Source of the DNA: Patescibacteria group bacterium
Lineage (GTDB): Bacteria > Patescibacteriota > Patescibacteriia > Patescibacteriales > Patescibacteriaceae
NCBI GenBank assembly: GCA_028704945.1
Contig: JAQWEL010000005.1
Location: forward strand, 45,683-109,682
DNA: 64,000 nucleotides
Direction of reading: 5' to 3'
A program made the translations under genes and the position numbers. This document shows positions 50,805 to 61,200 of this stretch, in pieces; positions within the stretch are counted from its first letter, which is position 1; each line of letters begins with the position of its first letter. The notes beneath the pieces were generated by a model that was not told the origin of the DNA, did not search any database, and saw only the letters and a list, made by a program, of their open reading frames with translations.

Positions 50805-51266
50805 TTACCAGGCCACAAGACGACGTCGAGAGCCAGCATTCCAGACAACGTCATCCTCAAGACTGCGGACGCGAACCTCGAGAGCGTCGGACGAACTGAA
50901 GTACACTTCGGCAACAAAATATTCTTCATTCTCCTTAAAAAGGAAAAATGTTCCGTAACCGTCTGTTCTTAACCAGTCTTGGTGATCTTCAACGAAGGCG
51001 ATGATTTGAGCTTGCGTCAGACATAGTTTGTCTAAGTCCGGGTTTAAGGATTCAAACATCTGTTTGAATTTAGCATCTTGACGAAGTTCGTAGACCTTGG
51101 CCTTAGTGGCCGGTGTGGCTTTACCTGGTTTGTCTAAATTCCAATTTTCAAAGTCGGCGTCAAGAAAACCCGTAAACAATTCTTTTGCTTGAGCAATGGT
51201 GCGTTGTCCGTCACAGGCTTTAATAGTAATATCTTGGCCGGCGGAGATGAGCTGCAAAATATCCAT
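50805..51266 (-). CDS. unrecognised protein, soluble paralogue (copy B)
   Basis: 153 residues. It starts MDILQLISAGQD, and from there it is the same as copy A to the last residue. It has no membrane helix or signal, so it should be cytoplasmic, whereas the copy A product is membrane-anchored. Start set by AGGAGT 5 nt upstream of the ATG at 51266. The promoter is a perfect consensus. The function is unknown; GTFFLFK and an acidic, aromatic-rich composition are the only visible traits. Confidence 0.75.
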   Translation of the reverse strand: MDILQLISAGQDITIKACDGQRTIAQAKELFTGFLDADFENWNLDKPGKATPATKAKVYELRQDAKFKQMFESLNPDLDKLCLTQAQIIAFVEDHQDWLRTDGYGTFFLFKENEEYFVAEVYFSSSDALEVRVRSLEDDVVWNAGSRRRLVAW

Positions 51267-51322
51267 GACAAACTCCTGAAAAATGATAAAATTAATTAGT
51301 AATGTACTAAATTTATACCAAC

Positions 51323-51351
51323 ATTATATCATATTTTAAGCTAAATGTCAA
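51323..51351 (-). promoter_or_regulatory. consensus promoter of the copy B gene
   Basis: On the minus strand, TTGACA (51346-51351), a 17-nt spacer and TATAAT (51323-51328): a full match to the sigma70 consensus. The leader would be about 50 nt and ends with a strong Shine-Dalgarno sequence. Confidence 0.85.
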
Positions 51352-51392
51352 TATGTGAGAATAATTTAGCTAACATTAGTTAAGAAGAAGCA

Positions 51393-52424
51393 TTATTGCA
51401 AATATTTAGCCTTGTTAGCCTTATGTTCTTCAAAAGTCCTGGCCCAAACCGTATTGCCGGTCTTGGGATCGCTTAAAAAGAAATTATAATCGTTTTTAGT
51501 GGGGTAAATAGCTGCTTCAATCGCTCTAAACCCAGGATTACCAATCGGGGTTGGCGGCAAACCGTCATTGCGATAGGTATTAAAAGGCGAATCTATTTGA
51601 GTATCCTCGTAACTATACTGCGCTTTATTAACTCCCAAAATATAAGCTAAAGTGGCGCAAGACTCAAGACGTTGGCCACTATTAATACGATTCCAAAAAA
51701 TACCGGAAACCATTTTCATATCGTCGGTGCTTCTAACTTCTTTTTCAATGATTGAAGCCATGACTAAAACCTGATACAAACTCTTATTCTGACGCTTCAC
51801 TTCCGCGCGCATTTCAGACGTCACCTTGTTGTCAAAATTAGCCAGCATTTTTCTAACCAAAGCCTCCCCGCCATCATTCGCATACAAGCGATAGGTATCA
51901 GGAAATAAAAAACCTTCCAAATCAACTTTGGTCGGAGCTTCTTTGATAAAATCATACTGCCTAAATTCTTCCGGCAACTGAGAAGTAAGTGTAGCGGCTA
52001 ATTTCAAGAAGCTGCCATCATTAATCAGATTTTCCTTTTTTAAATACTCCTCAATTGTCTTATTATTCATCCCCTCTTTGATTAAAATTTCTTTTTCTTT
52101 CTGACCAGATTGTCCGCTGGCTAAAATCTTAATAATATCTTCGGTGCTGGCGCCTTGTGGGAACTGATATTCACCAGCTTTAAGTTTAGCGGCTAAGTCA
52201 TTCAATTTGGCATAAAGCTTAAAAGAGCTGGCTGATTTAATAATGCCTTTTTGTTCAAGCTGATCAGCTAACTCGGAAACATTAACACCTTTTTCAACAC
52301 TATAATTAGTGGCGGCGCGTAAAAAATCTTCCTTGCTGGCTTTATTGATTACAAAAACCTGATAGCCAATTACTATCAAAATAAGCACAAAAATTATAAC
52401 GACGTTACGAATTATTTTAAACAT
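51393..52424 (-). CDS. mltG: endolytic murein transglycosylase
   Basis: 343 residues of the YceG/MltG family, which cuts nascent peptidoglycan strands and so sets their length. One N-terminal membrane helix (about 7-27), a LysM-like region, then the catalytic domain with VMASIIEKEVR (catalytic Glu) and YRNDGLPPTPIGNPGFRAI, whose core GLPPTPIGNPG is diagnostic. Implies the cell has peptidoglycan. Located 3 nt after manC. Its last codons are shared with the duplicated cassette. Confidence 0.95.
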   Translation of the reverse strand: MFKIIRNVVIIFVLILIVIGYQVFVINKASKEDFLRAATNYSVEKGVNVSELADQLEQKGIIKSASSFKLYAKLNDLAAKLKAGEYQFPQGASTEDIIKILASGQSGQKEKEILIKEGMNNKTIEEYLKKENLINDGSFLKLAATLTSQLPEEFRQYDFIKEAPTKVDLEGFLFPDTYRLYANDGGEALVRKMLANFDNKVTSEMRAEVKRQNKSLYQVLVMASIIEKEVRSTDDMKMVSGIFWNRINSGQRLESCATLAYILGVNKAQYSYEDTQIDSPFNTYRNDGLPPTPIGNPGFRAIEAAIYPTKNDYNFFLSDPKTGNTVWARTFEEHKANKAKYLQ

Positions 52425-52427
52425 AAA

Positions 52428-53516
52428 CTATAAATATTCTTCCCAACCTTTTTCTTTAGCTTGTTCCAAACACTCTTTAATATCAGCCGAATTAATCAGG
52501 CTTGATATATAAAGAGCATCCGGCGTGTCAATGATTGCCAAACCCTGGACATCATTAATAACGACAACTTTTTTATCAACAGTACTGTATACCAAGTTAT
52601 CTTGAGCTTTATTAGATATTACCTTGCCTTTAGTTAAATTATCCAAAGGTTCATTAGACAACATTCTTTTAATAATGTGCCATTTGCCTAAATCCGACCA
52701 GCCGATTCTGTCCGATACACTCATAGCCAATGCTGGCGCTTTATCAGTAATAGCCGATTCAATACTCATTTTTTCAGCCCGAGAATAGGATTTTTTAATT
52801 TCTGCTAAATCAGCTTTACTAATCATCAACTCGACTGTTTCAACACAAATTTGATACATGGCTGGTTGATATTTTTTAAACAAATCAATAATATTGCCAA
52901 GTTGCCAAATATACATACCAGTGTGGCAATAATAGACACCTGTTTCAATCAATTCGGCGCAGCGTTCCATATTGGGTTTTTCCACCACATCTGCCACTTG
53001 GTAAATAGCTTCTTCGCCTGTTTTCATTAATTCCTCTCCGGCTTTCATATAGCTATAACCAGTATCAATTTGGGCTGGGCGAACGGCTGGGGTTAAAATA
53101 TATGTTGGGTTCTTCAAAATAAATTCCTCTGATAAAGCCAGTAAATCAGAAAAAGCTTCTTTATTGGAGATATAATCATCAGAAGGCAAACTGGCGATAA
53201 CTGAATTTCGATCACAAAATTTCTCCAAATAAGCCACTTCCAAACACATGGCCGGGCCGGTATTGCGGACATCGGCTTCTAAAATAACATTATTAGGGAT
53301 TAACTCGGGAATTTCTGTCTTAATCTTTTGCTCATGAGCAGCATTAACCGATATAAAAATATTTTCACTGCCGGCCACCGCTAAACTAACTCGATCATAA
53401 GTAGTCCTGACCATCGACTTATCACCAACAATCGCCTGAAATTGCTTGGGGTTATTTTGACGGCTCATAGGCCACATTCTGGTGCCGATACCACCGGCGC
53501 GAATAACGATTTTCAT
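52428..53516 (-). CDS. manC: mannose-1-phosphate guanylyltransferase
   Basis: 362 residues. Makes GDP-mannose from GTP and mannose-1-phosphate. IRAGGIGTRMWPMSRQNNPKQF carries the nucleotidyltransferase signature (GGIGTRMWP and PKQF), LPSDDYI holds the metal-binding acidic residues, and VEKPNMERC follows. It lacks the C-terminal phosphomannose isomerase domain of two-domain enzymes. GDP-mannose could feed the GDP-mannose 3,5-epimerase at 26623. A weak -10-like TATACA lies upstream in the 159-nt gap 53517-53675. Confidence 0.92.
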   Translation of the reverse strand: MKIVIRAGGIGTRMWPMSRQNNPKQFQAIVGDKSMVRTTYDRVSLAVAGSENIFISVNAAHEQKIKTEIPELIPNNVILEADVRNTGPAMCLEVAYLEKFCDRNSVIASLPSDDYISNKEAFSDLLALSEEFILKNPTYILTPAVRPAQIDTGYSYMKAGEELMKTGEEAIYQVADVVEKPNMERCAELIETGVYYCHTGMYIWQLGNIIDLFKKYQPAMYQICVETVELMISKADLAEIKKSYSRAEKMSIESAITDKAPALAMSVSDRIGWSDLGKWHIIKRMLSNEPLDNLTKGKVISNKAQDNLVYSTVDKKVVVINDVQGLAIIDTPDALYISSLINSADIKECLEQAKEKGWEEYL

Positions 53517-53675
53517 ATAATTTATTTACTGTTAGTCCCCTCTTTTTGTAATTTAATTATTGTATAATAAATATTCCCTGCAAGCAAATATTTGCATTAA
53601 CTAAACATTTAAACAATTTATTCATTTACTTATCTCCTTTTTAATGATAAAATTGCTTTATAAATAAATATCATT

Positions 53676-54104
53676 ATGTTAAATTTTATCTTAGCTCCAC
53701 TCGTAGCGGCCTTAGTCGCTCAAATCATTAAATTCTTTATCAAATCAAATCATACCTCTTTCAGTTGGAAAAACATTATGGCTTATTCTGGTATGCCCTC
53801 CAGCCACGCCGCTATGACAGTGGCTTTAACTACTATGATTGGCATTCAAGATGGGATTACCAAGCCAGCCTTTGCTATCGCTTTAACTTTTGCCTCCATA
53901 ACCATTAGAGACGCTTTTGGCTTAAGACAACAAATCGGCCGCCAAGGAAAAATGATTAACAAATTAACCAAAGATTTAGATGAAGATAACCTGCTTGATG
54001 ACAGATACCCTCATCTCTTAGAAAGAGTTGGACACACCCCTGCCCAATTAACTGTTGGATCAATTTTAGGTGTTTTGGTTGCAGTTGTTATCAGTTGGTT
54101 TTAA
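53676..54104 (+). CDS. divergent PAP2/DUF212 membrane protein
   Basis: 142 residues with about four membrane helices. FFIKSNHTSFSWKNIMAYSGMPSSHAAMTVALT carries the family motif GMPSSHA, and the C-terminal half has RDAFGLRQQIGRQ and ERVGHTPAQLTVG. DUF212 is distantly related to acid phosphatases/haloperoxidases; a lipid phosphatase role (for example on polyprenyl phosphates) is plausible but not shown. Confidence 0.85.
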   Translation: MLNFILAPLVAALVAQIIKFFIKSNHTSFSWKNIMAYSGMPSSHAAMTVALTTMIGIQDGITKPAFAIALTFASITIRDAFGLRQQIGRQGKMINKLTKDLDEDNLLDDRYPHLLERVGHTPAQLTVGSILGVLVAVVISWF

Positions 54105-54128
54105 TTATTGATTTCAAAAAACTATTTA

Positions 54129-54174
54129 TAATAAAAAATACTCCGACAGATAACTATCAGAGTATTTTTTATTA
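54129..54174. terminator. bidirectional terminator between the DUF212 gene and rpoC
   Basis: Perfect 15-bp stem (54129-54143 with 54160-54174), a 16-nt loop, with six A on one arm and six T on the other. The genes converge here, so it can serve both. Confidence 0.88.
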
Positions 54175-54182
54175 GTATTTTC

Positions 54183-57100
54183 TTACACTATTTCTGGTTT
54201 TAATTCTTCAGCTATAATTTCCTCTTCTAAATCTTCTTCGTCTTCATAATTCCTTTTAACTGGAATTTGGCTATCACCCGGGAAACCGGTACCGGCTGGA
54301 ATTGGACGTCCGATAATAACGTTTTCTTTCAAGCCCTCTAAGTAGTCAATCTTGCCGGTAACAGCGGCATCAATCAAGACACGTGAAGTTTCTTGGAAAG
54401 AAGCAGCTGACAAGAAAGAATTAGTAGACAAAGAAACCTTCGTCATACCCATCAACAATCTCCTGCCCTGAGCAGCTTTACCGCCGTTGGCCAAAGCTTT
54501 GACATTTTCACGATCAAAAATAACTTTTTCAATCACTTCGCCAGATAATAAATCAGTATCGCCAGCATCTTCAATCATGATGCGAGAAAACATCTGTCTA
54601 GCAATAATCTCAATATGTTTATCATTCAAAGGTTGGCCTTGGAAAGAATAAACAAATTGAATTTCCCTGACAATATATTTTTGAGTATCTTCAATGCCTT
54701 TCAATTCATATAAACGCTTCAAGTCAATTGAACCTTCAGTCAACTGATCGCCAGCAGTAACTTCCTGGCCATCTGCGACCAAGATGGAGAAACCGCGTGG
54801 AATCAAATATTCTTTCACTTTTTCAGCCGGGGTCAAGACTCGAACGCCCTTTGTCTCGAGCTTAACGATGCCAGCTCGTTTGGCTGTAATTATTTCATCA
54901 CCAATTTGGAATAATTCATCATTTTTCTTAACCTTGGCACCTTCAGTCACTAAAACTTTAGGCTTATTTTTCGATTTATCCTGGTTATGTTCAGAAAAAT
55001 TATATTTATCAATATCTTCTCCTTCATAAACGATTTTCAAAACTTTATCCCTGGAATTAGATAAGATAACCTTACCATCAGCATTCTGGATGGTTCTTTC
55101 TTGATTCTCAATTGAGACGCGTCCGGTAACATCAGCAATAAAAGCTTTACGTTTAGGAGAACGAGCTTCAAAGATTTCTTCAACACGAGGCAAACCTTGG
55201 GTAATATCATCAGCACCGGCCACACCACCAGTATGGAAGGTTCTCATAGTAAGCTGAGTACCTGGTTCACCGATAGACTGCGCGGCAATCGTACCGACAG
55301 CAACACCATGTTTAACTGGCTTGTTGTAAGCCAAGTCATAACCATAGCATTTTTGACAAACGCCTTTTTTAGCTCGACAAGTTAAGAGTGATCTGATGTT
55401 CGCCTCTTCTATATCTTCTTTAGAAATTTTTACTAAAGCGTCTTCATCAATTAAAGTTCCGGCTTTAAGAATAACCTTGCCTTTTTTGTTAACCAAATCT
55501 TTATTCAAGTAACGGCCATACAAACGATTAGCCAAAGGCTTACCGATAGCATCTGATTCAGCTTTAGTCCAAACAACGCCGACGTCATCGCCGCAATCTT
55601 CTTCATTGATAATAATATCTTGAGCGACATCAACTAAACGACGAGTCAAATAACCGGCGTTAGCAGTTCTTAGAGCTGTATCAGATAAACCTTTACGGAC
55701 ACCATGAGTAGCAATAAAATATTCCAAAACATCAATACCCTTTTTAAAATTACTTTTAACTGGTAATTCAAAAATTGCGCCGGACGGACTGGACACTAAA
55801 CCTTTCATGCCCAAAATCTGTGTCAATTGATCCCAGGATCCGCGAGCGCCTGATTTAATCATAGAATAAACTGGGCCGCTCTTAGGCAATTCGTTGGTAC
55901 AGATATCCTTTATCTCTTCTTTGGTTTTAGTCCAAAGTTCGATAATTTTAGCATAACGTTCTGACTCAGTCAGCAAACCTTCTTCATAAATATCAATAAC
56001 TTCTCTAGCCTTTGCTTCAGTTTCTTCTAATCTTTCTTCAACGGCTTCAAATTTTGGTAAATCGCCCATACCCCAAGACAAGCCGGAACGAGTAATATAT
56101 TTAAAAGCATTATCTTTTAAATTATCCAAAAAATTAACAGTATCATCCATTGAATAATGTTGAAGGTGCTCTTTAACGATATTTTTTAATTCGCCTTTAC
56201 CCACAATCTTATTAACGAATCTCAATTTCTCAGGTAATAATTCATTAAAAACAATCTTACCGACAGTTGTTTCTGTCAAACCTTCCAAACCATAATTGTT
56301 GATGCGGACTTTAATTTTCTGGCGTAAACGAATTACTCCCAAAGTATAAGACAATTTAGCTTCTTCAATGTCAGAAAAATATTTCATTTTTTCATCAGCA
56401 GTATCTTCTTCGCTAGTCATATAATAGGTTCCCCAAACAATATCCTGAGACGGAGCAACGATTGGGTCGCCAGTGGCCGGTTTTAAAAGATTCTTAGAAG
56501 CTAACATCAAATTCTCAGCTTCCCAATTAGCCTCATCGGTCAAAGGCACGTGGACAGCCATCTGATCTCCATCAAAGTCAGCGTTAAACGCGGTACAAAC
56601 CAACGGATGAATCTGCAAAGCCAAACCTTCAATCAAAATCGGCTTAAAAGCTTGGATACCTAAGCGATGCAAAGTTGGAGCGCGATTTAAAAGCACATAA
56701 CTTTTTTTAACTATATCTTCTAAAATATCCCAAACTTGATCATGACCAGCTTCAATATAACGGCTAGCACTTCTAACATTATGAACAACTTCAGCTTGAA
56801 TCAATTTAGAGATGATAAAAGGCTTAAATAATTCCAATGCCATTCTTTTTGGAATACCGCATTGATAAAGCTTTAACTTAGGGTTAACAGTAATAACACT
56901 ACGACCAGAATAGTCAGTACGTTTTCCTAATAAATTTTGGCGAAAACGTCCTTGCTTACCTTTCAAGGAATCAGCTAATGACTTTAAAGTTCTTTTCTGG
57001 CCAGTTGAAGCTACAACAGTTTTGCCATGACGGATTGAATTATCAATCAAGGCATCTACTGCTTCTTGCAACATACGCTTTTCATTACGACAAATAACTT

Positions 57101-58187
57101 CTGGGGCAGATAGTTCGATTAACTGTCGCAAACGATTATTGCGATTAATGATACGGCGATACAAATCATTTAAATCAGAGGTAGCAAAGCGTCCGCCATC
57201 AAGAGCAACCATCGGCCTTAAATCTGGTGGAATAACCGGAATACGAGTTAAAATCATCCATTCCGGACGCAAATTATTCTTTTTCAAATTCTTAAAAAAC
57301 TTAAGTCTTTTAATGATTTTTTCTTTTTTAGAATCAATAACTTCCTCAAGATCTTTTTCCATTAACTCGATTTCTTTATCTAAATCAATTTTCTCTAAAA
57401 GATCACGAACAACTTCGGCACCAATGCCGGCCGAAAAAATATGTCCATACTTCAAGCTTAAGTTTTGATAGATGTTTTCTGAAATAACATTCATCACTTT
57501 TAAGCTTTTTAACTCTTTAGTTGCTTGAGAAAAAGCATCTTCCAAAGCTTCTGATTTTTCATCACGTGCTTTTTCGGCAATTGTTATTTCTCGATCAATA
57601 ATATCCTTAGCCTCAAATTTTGATTTGCCTTCTTTAATTAACTTCGCCTCTTTGGCTTTAATGTTTTTTACTTGATTATTAAAATCATTTTCAAACATTT
57701 TCTTTTTAGCCTTATATTCTTCCTTAACTTGTTCAATCGTAGCTTCTTTCAACTCCTCATTAACATCAGAAATAATAAAACTAGCGAAATAAATCACTTT
57801 TTCAAGCGCCTGGGCAGACAAAGCTAAAGCTAAACCAACCTTTGAGGATAAGCCTCGCAAAAACCAAATATGAGTAACTGGGGTCTGCAAAGCGATGTGT
57901 CCCATGCGTTCACGGCGGACAATTGATCGGGTAACTTCTACGCCGCATTTTTCACAAACCAAGCCTTTGTAGCGGATTTTTTTATATTTGCCACAATGGC
58001 ATTCATAGTCTTTGGATGGACCAAAAATCTTTTCACAAAACAAGCCGTTCTTTTCAGGTTTTTGAGTACGATAATTAATGGTTTCCGGACGAGTAACTTC
58101 GCCATGAGACCATCTCTCTATATCTTCCGGAGATGCCACCTTTAAACGGATAGCTTCGAAATCTGTTGTCTTAATTGGATTCAACAT
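54183..58187 (-). CDS. rpoC: RNA polymerase beta-prime subunit
   Basis: 1334 residues. N-terminal zinc site with CHCG and CEKC, the catalytic NADFDGDQM, the second zinc site with CRAKKGVCQKC and the QSIGEPGTQLTMRTFHTGG trigger-loop region, with cores GEPGTQLTMR and FHTGG. A charged insertion of about 110 residues, predicted helical, lies in the clamp region (about 150-260). Follows rpoB by 30 nt. Confidence 0.98.
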   Translation of the reverse strand: MLNPIKTTDFEAIRLKVASPEDIERWSHGEVTRPETINYRTQKPEKNGLFCEKIFGPSKDYECHCGKYKKIRYKGLVCEKCGVEVTRSIVRRERMGHIALQTPVTHIWFLRGLSSKVGLALALSAQALEKVIYFASFIISDVNEELKEATIEQVKEEYKAKKKMFENDFNNQVKNIKAKEAKLIKEGKSKFEAKDIIDREITIAEKARDEKSEALEDAFSQATKELKSLKVMNVISENIYQNLSLKYGHIFSAGIGAEVVRDLLEKIDLDKEIELMEKDLEEVIDSKKEKIIKRLKFFKNLKKNNLRPEWMILTRIPVIPPDLRPMVALDGGRFATSDLNDLYRRIINRNNRLRQLIELSAPEVICRNEKRMLQEAVDALIDNSIRHGKTVVASTGQKRTLKSLADSLKGKQGRFRQNLLGKRTDYSGRSVITVNPKLKLYQCGIPKRMALELFKPFIISKLIQAEVVHNVRSASRYIEAGHDQVWDILEDIVKKSYVLLNRAPTLHRLGIQAFKPILIEGLALQIHPLVCTAFNADFDGDQMAVHVPLTDEANWEAENLMLASKNLLKPATGDPIVAPSQDIVWGTYYMTSEEDTADEKMKYFSDIEEAKLSYTLGVIRLRQKIKVRINNYGLEGLTETTVGKIVFNELLPEKLRFVNKIVGKGELKNIVKEHLQHYSMDDTVNFLDNLKDNAFKYITRSGLSWGMGDLPKFEAVEERLEETEAKAREVIDIYEEGLLTESERYAKIIELWTKTKEEIKDICTNELPKSGPVYSMIKSGARGSWDQLTQILGMKGLVSSPSGAIFELPVKSNFKKGIDVLEYFIATHGVRKGLSDTALRTANAGYLTRRLVDVAQDIIINEEDCGDDVGVVWTKAESDAIGKPLANRLYGRYLNKDLVNKKGKVILKAGTLIDEDALVKISKEDIEEANIRSLLTCRAKKGVCQKCYGYDLAYNKPVKHGVAVGTIAAQSIGEPGTQLTMRTFHTGGVAGADDITQGLPRVEEIFEARSPKRKAFIADVTGRVSIENQERTIQNADGKVILSNSRDKVLKIVYEGEDIDKYNFSEHNQDKSKNKPKVLVTEGAKVKKNDELFQIGDEIITAKRAGIVKLETKGVRVLTPAEKVKEYLIPRGFSILVADGQEVTAGDQLTEGSIDLKRLYELKGIEDTQKYIVREIQFVYSFQGQPLNDKHIEIIARQMFSRIMIEDAGDTDLLSGEVIEKVIFDRENVKALANGGKAAQGRRLLMGMTKVSLSTNSFLSAASFQETSRVLIDAAVTGKIDYLEGLKENVIIGRPIPAGTGFPGDSQIPVKRNYEDEEDLEEEIIAEELKPEIV

Positions 58188-58217
58188 ATATTTATTTGAG
58201 CGTATTAATTTACCAAA

Positions 58218-61200
58218 TTATTTGCTATCTTCTTCAATATCCACATCCACCGGTACATTCTCAACAGTTTCCTCAACTATTGGCTGAGTTTCACGAATCA
58301 TAGCTGGGACAAATTCAGGGCGTTCATCTTGTTTTTCAAAATCAACCGCCTGACCCTCATGATTTAGTAATTCAACGTCTAAAGCTAAACCTTTTAACTC
58401 TCGTACTAAAACATTAAAAGACTCTGGCACATTTAATTTTTCTATAGTCTTTCCCTTAATAATTGACTCATAGGCCTTAGAGCGACCAGTGACATCATCT
58501 GATTTAATGGTCAAAATTTCCTGCAAGTTATGAGCGGCGCCATAAGCTTCTAACGCCCACACTTCCATTTCTCCAAAACGCTGACCACCGAATTGAGCTT
58601 TACCACCTAAAGGCTGTTGAGTAATCAAAGAATAGGGACCGATTGAGCGTTGATGGATCTTATCTTCAACCATGTGATTTAATTTCAGCATATACTTAAC
58701 GCCCACAGTCACTTTGTTATCAAAATGAACACCAGCTTTTCCGTCAATCAAAGTAAATTTACCATCCTCAGGCAAGCCAGCTTTCTTCAATTCTGCTTTA
58801 ATCTGATCTTCGGATAAACCGTTCAACGGCGGAGTAGCTACTCGGTAATTCAATTTACGGGCAGCAAAACCAAGATGTGTTTCTAATAATTGACCTAAGT
58901 TCATACGAGACACAACGCCTAACGGTGATAAAATAATATCAATCTGAGTACCATCCTCTAAATAAGGCATGTCTTCGACTGGGACAATTTTGGAAATAAC
59001 ACCTTTGTTACCGTGACGGCCAGCCATTTTGTCGCCAGAACGTATCTTGCGCAAATTAGCAACTGTTACTTGGATTGATTGAATAACGCCGGTTGACAAT
59101 TTGTCGCCATTATCGCGACTAAAAATCTTAACATCAACAACTTTGCCATGTTCACCATGTTCAAGATATAAAGAAGAATCACGAACGTCTTTAGCTTTAT
59201 CACCAAAAATCGCTCTCAATAATTTTTCTTCAGCTGATAGTTCTGTTTCACCTTTTGGGGTAATTTTACCTACTAAAATATCACCCGAAGAAACTTCAGC
59301 GCCGATACGGATAATACCGCGTTCATCTAAGTTGCTTAATTTTTCTTCTGAAATATTAGGAATATCGTTGGTAACAACCTCTGGTCCAAGTTTAGTATCG
59401 CGGACATCAATAGTATAATTTTCAATATGAACACTTGAATATAAATCATCCTTAACTAAACGTTCGGAAATGATAATAGCGTCTTCATAGTTAAAGCCTT
59501 CCCAAGTCATGAAAGCGACTAAGACATTATTGCCTAAAGCTAATTCTCCTTTATCAATGGCTGAGGCGTCAGTCAAGACATCACCTTTCTTAACCTCTTG
59601 TCCTTTATCAACAATCGGTCGTTGATTAATACAAGTGGAAGCATTCGATCTTAAATATTTGCTCAATTTATATTCAACAGTTTGGCCATCTTTCTTTTCC
59701 AAAACGATGTGATTGCCGTCAATTTCAACGATTTTACCATCAGCTTCAGCTAAAACAATGTGGCCGGAATCAGTCGCAGCCCGATATTCGACACCAGTTC
59801 CAACAATTGGAGCTTGTGAACGAACCAAAGGCACAGCCTGACGTTGCATATTTGTTCCCATCAAAGCGCGGACACCATCGTCGTGTTCTAAGAATGGGAT
59901 TAATGATGTGGCAACTGACACTATTTGATTAGCGGCAACGGCCACTAAATCAATCTTGTCAACTGATTCGATAGTCGGTTCGCCGTATTTTCTAACCTCA
60001 GCGCGTTCAACCAAGAAGTTGCCATTTTCATCCATTGGTATGGTGTAGGTAGCGGAAATATATTTTTCTTCTTCTAAAGCATCCAAATAAACGATTTCAT
60101 TGGTAACCATCGGTTTAACTGGAATTAAAATCTTGCCAAGCTTGTCTTCTAATTTTTTAGAAGTCTTAGCATCGATAGTTTCACCAGCCTTAATCAATAA
60201 GTCACCAGTTGAACCGTCTTTCTTTATTTCATAAATATTTTCTCTGACAATTTTTCCCCAAGTTAATTCGGCCTTATTTTCAATATCGTGAACAACTTTA
60301 CGGAAAGGAGTTTCAATAAAGCCATAACTATTCAAACGAGCATAGGTCGCAAAATGTCCGACCAAACCGATATTTGGACCTTCTGGAGTAGCAATTGGGC
60401 AAATACGGCCATAATGAGTTGAATGGACATCGCGAACTTCGAAGCCAGCTCTTTCTCTAGTTAAACCGCCAGGTCCAAGGGCTGATAAACGACGTTTATG
60501 CTCAAGCTCGGCTAAAGGATTAGTCTGATCCATGAACTGAGATAATTGGGAACTCATAAAAAATTCCTTAACCACACTAATTAGCGGACGAGCATTAATT
60601 AATTTATTAGGTGTTAAAGATTCGATATCCATAATAGACATACGATCTCTAATGATGCGTTCCATACGTGAAAAACCGATACGAGTTTTATTCTGTATCA
60701 ATTCTCCGATAGCGCGAACACGACGATTGCCTAAATGATCAATATCATCTTCCTTGCCTTGTTCAACTGAGAGGCGGATTAATTCGCGCATAATAGCGAC
60801 CAAATCTTCTCTTCTGAACACGCGAGTTTCTTTATTGTTAGGAATATCAAAACCAAAACGCTTGTTTAATTTATAACGGCCGACGCGGTCAAAATCATAA
60901 CGATCAAAACGGAAAAACATGGAATAAATCAAACTTTTAGCATTATCAGTAGTAGCCAAATCACCAGGACGGATTCTCTTATAAACTTCAGTTAAACCTT
61001 CTTCTTCGTTAGTGGCGATATCTTTAGCAAAAGTAGCTTCAATAAAAGAATTTTCATCCTCAGGATCAACCCCCTTAAACAATTCACGTATTTCATCGTT
61101 AGAACCAAAACCAAAAGCGCGTAAAATTGAAGTAGCAGCTACCTTTCTTTTACGATCAATACGAGCCCAAATAACATTGTTGGAATCACATTCCAATTCA

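Larger units (their letters stand above)
50689..51407 (-). repeat. duplicated cassette, copy B
   Basis: 719-bp unit, same orientation as copy A and identical to it over 50689-51251. The homology at the other end runs to 51407 and so includes the last codons and stop of mltG (51393 onward). Confidence 0.95.

Noticed and set aside
48311..51407. Cassette copies as a classical insertion sequence
   Set aside because: No transposase, no terminal inverted repeats and no target-site duplication found at the ends of either copy.
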